From positions 1 to 5,804 of the forward strand of contig DMKW01000202.1 in assembly GCA_003454135.1 (NCBI GenBank): a stretch of 5,804 nt of DNA, read 5' to 3'. The notes beneath the pieces were generated by a model. The model searched no databases. It saw only the letters and a program-made list of their open reading frames with translations, and was not told the DNA's origin. Every line of letters begins with the position of its first letter. Position 1 is the stretch's first letter. Made by a program: the position numbers and the translations under genes. This DNA comes from Microbacteriaceae bacterium (GTDB taxonomy: Bacteria > Actinomycetota > Actinomycetes > Actinomycetales > Microbacteriaceae). Positions 5,035-5,804 of the stretch are shown one piece after another.

Positions 5035-5778
5035 ATGAGCGGCGCGAACGGACCGTCGCTCGTGCTGTTCGACCTCGATGACACCTTGTTCGCGCACCGG
5101 GTCGCGGTCGCCGAGGGCATCCAGCGGCATGTGGGATCGGTGGGCGGCCCGTTCGCCGACACTGACGCCGTCGATGCCGTGACCCTCTGGCACGCGCTCG
5201 AGGAGCAGCACTACCATTCGTACCTCGCGGGCGAGCTCGACTTCCAGGGGCAGCGGCGAGCCAGGGCCCGCGACTTCGCTGCTGCGCACGGCGTCGAGCT
5301 GACCGACGGCGATGCCTCCGCGTGGTTTGACACGTACTTCCTGCGCTACCGGGAGAGCTGGCGGCTGCACGACGACGCGCTGCCCTGCCTCGACACTCTC
5401 GCCGCCGCGTTCCCGGGCATCCGCTTCGGGCTGATCACCAACGGCGAGCTGGCCTTCCAGGGCGAAAAGCTGCGGGCGACGGGCCTCGACGCGCGCATCG
5501 AGCACGTGATCGCCTCGGGCGAGCTGGGCTACGCGAAGCCGGACCCGCGCATCTTCGTCCACGCCTGCGAGGTCTTCGGGGTGGCGCCCCAGGCGGCCGT
5601 TTACGTCGGCGACCGCCTGCGCACCGACGCGATCGGGGCCGCAGCGGCCGGCCTGACCGGCGTGTGGCTCGACCGGCACGGGGCAGCCGTTGCCGAGGCC
5701 GACGCGGCCGAGGCGCGGCGCCTGGGCGTCATCCGCATCACCGGCCTGGCCGCTCTCCCCGCCGCCCTCGCCACCTGA
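5035..5778 (+). CDS. HAD-superfamily hydrolase (subfamily IA type phosphatase)
   Basis: This 247-residue protein shows all four haloacid dehalogenase motifs. Motif I is DLDDT (nucleophile D13, acid/base D15), motif II is LITNG (T135), motif III is the Lys of GYAKPDP (K168), and motif IV is VGDRLRTD (D193, D198). The helical stretch between motifs I and II (about 20-120) is the subfamily I cap. This pattern fits small-molecule phosphatases, such as phosphoglycolate phosphatase-like or YjjG-like nucleotidases that dephosphorylate sugar phosphates, nucleotides or damaged metabolites. The substrate cannot be read from the sequence. The ATG at 5035 is chosen because it lies 12 residues before the catalytic Asp, as usual in the family. 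In-frame GTGs at 4960 and 4990 would add only repeat-encoded Cys/Gly residues. The ribosome binding site is weak (GGCGA, 4 bases away). It follows trpS on the same strand, but the 206-base repeat-filled gap makes co-transcription uncertain. Confidence 0.9.
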   Translation: MSGANGPSLVLFDLDDTLFAHRVAVAEGIQRHVGSVGGPFADTDAVDAVTLWHALEEQHYHSYLAGELDFQGQRRARARDFAAAHGVELTDGDASAWFDTYFLRYRESWRLHDDALPCLDTLAAAFPGIRFGLITNGELAFQGEKLRATGLDARIEHVIASGELGYAKPDPRIFVHACEVFGVAPQAAVYVGDRLRTDAIGAAAAGLTGVWLDRHGAAVAEADAAEARRLGVIRITGLAALPAALAT

Positions 5779-5804
5779 CCCCGCCGCCCCCAACGAATTC
5801 GACG

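Noticed and set aside
5779..5804. Terminator or a further gene after the HAD gene
   Set aside because: The remaining 26 bases show no hairpin or start codon; any such feature would lie beyond the window.

Overview
The window is high-GC DNA with strong G/C preference at third codon positions, GTG starts, an actinobacterial-type SdhB and TrpRS, and one start that looks leaderless. Together these point to an actinomycete. Microbacteriaceae (Leifsonia, Cryobacterium or Microbacterium relatives) is my best guess, inferred from protein style rather than proven. Nearly all of it is chromosomal housekeeping sequence; I see no phage, transposase, CRISPR array, tRNA or rRNA.

Layout. (1) Positions 1-1340: the 3' end of sdhA followed 2 bases later by complete sdhB, the flavoprotein and iron-sulfur subunits of succinate dehydrogenase. 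They link the TCA cycle to the quinone pool. A strong hairpin (1359-1391) closes this operon. (2) Positions 1394-1744, minus strand: a small convergent gene for a secreted protein with a signal peptide, a short Pro-rich stalk and a sortase-like C-terminal anchor. (3) Positions 1745-1913: a 169-base divergent intergenic region with three separate dyads and a promoter for the rightward genes. (4) Positions 1914-4828: a rightward group consisting of a YihY/BrkB-family membrane protein, an exonuclease III-type AP endonuclease/exonuclease whose ribosome binding site overlaps the preceding stop codon, and tryptophanyl-tRNA synthetase. (5) Positions 4829-5034: a 206-base gap holding a C-rich tract (G-rich on the minus strand), a near-perfect 23-bp inverted repeat and a 30-bp tandem repeat. 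(6) Positions 5035-5778: a HAD-superfamily hydrolase. The last 26 bases hold nothing recognisable.

The genes do not form one pathway. They are a set of respiration, envelope, DNA repair, translation and metabolite phosphatase genes. From memory, yihY next to trpS and near sdh also occurs in mycobacteria, so the grouping is probably ancestral. I found no convincing new multi-gene system. The parts most worth a second look are the repeat module between trpS and the HAD gene, the tiny anchored surface protein with an internal perfect hairpin, and the dyad-rich divergent promoter region.
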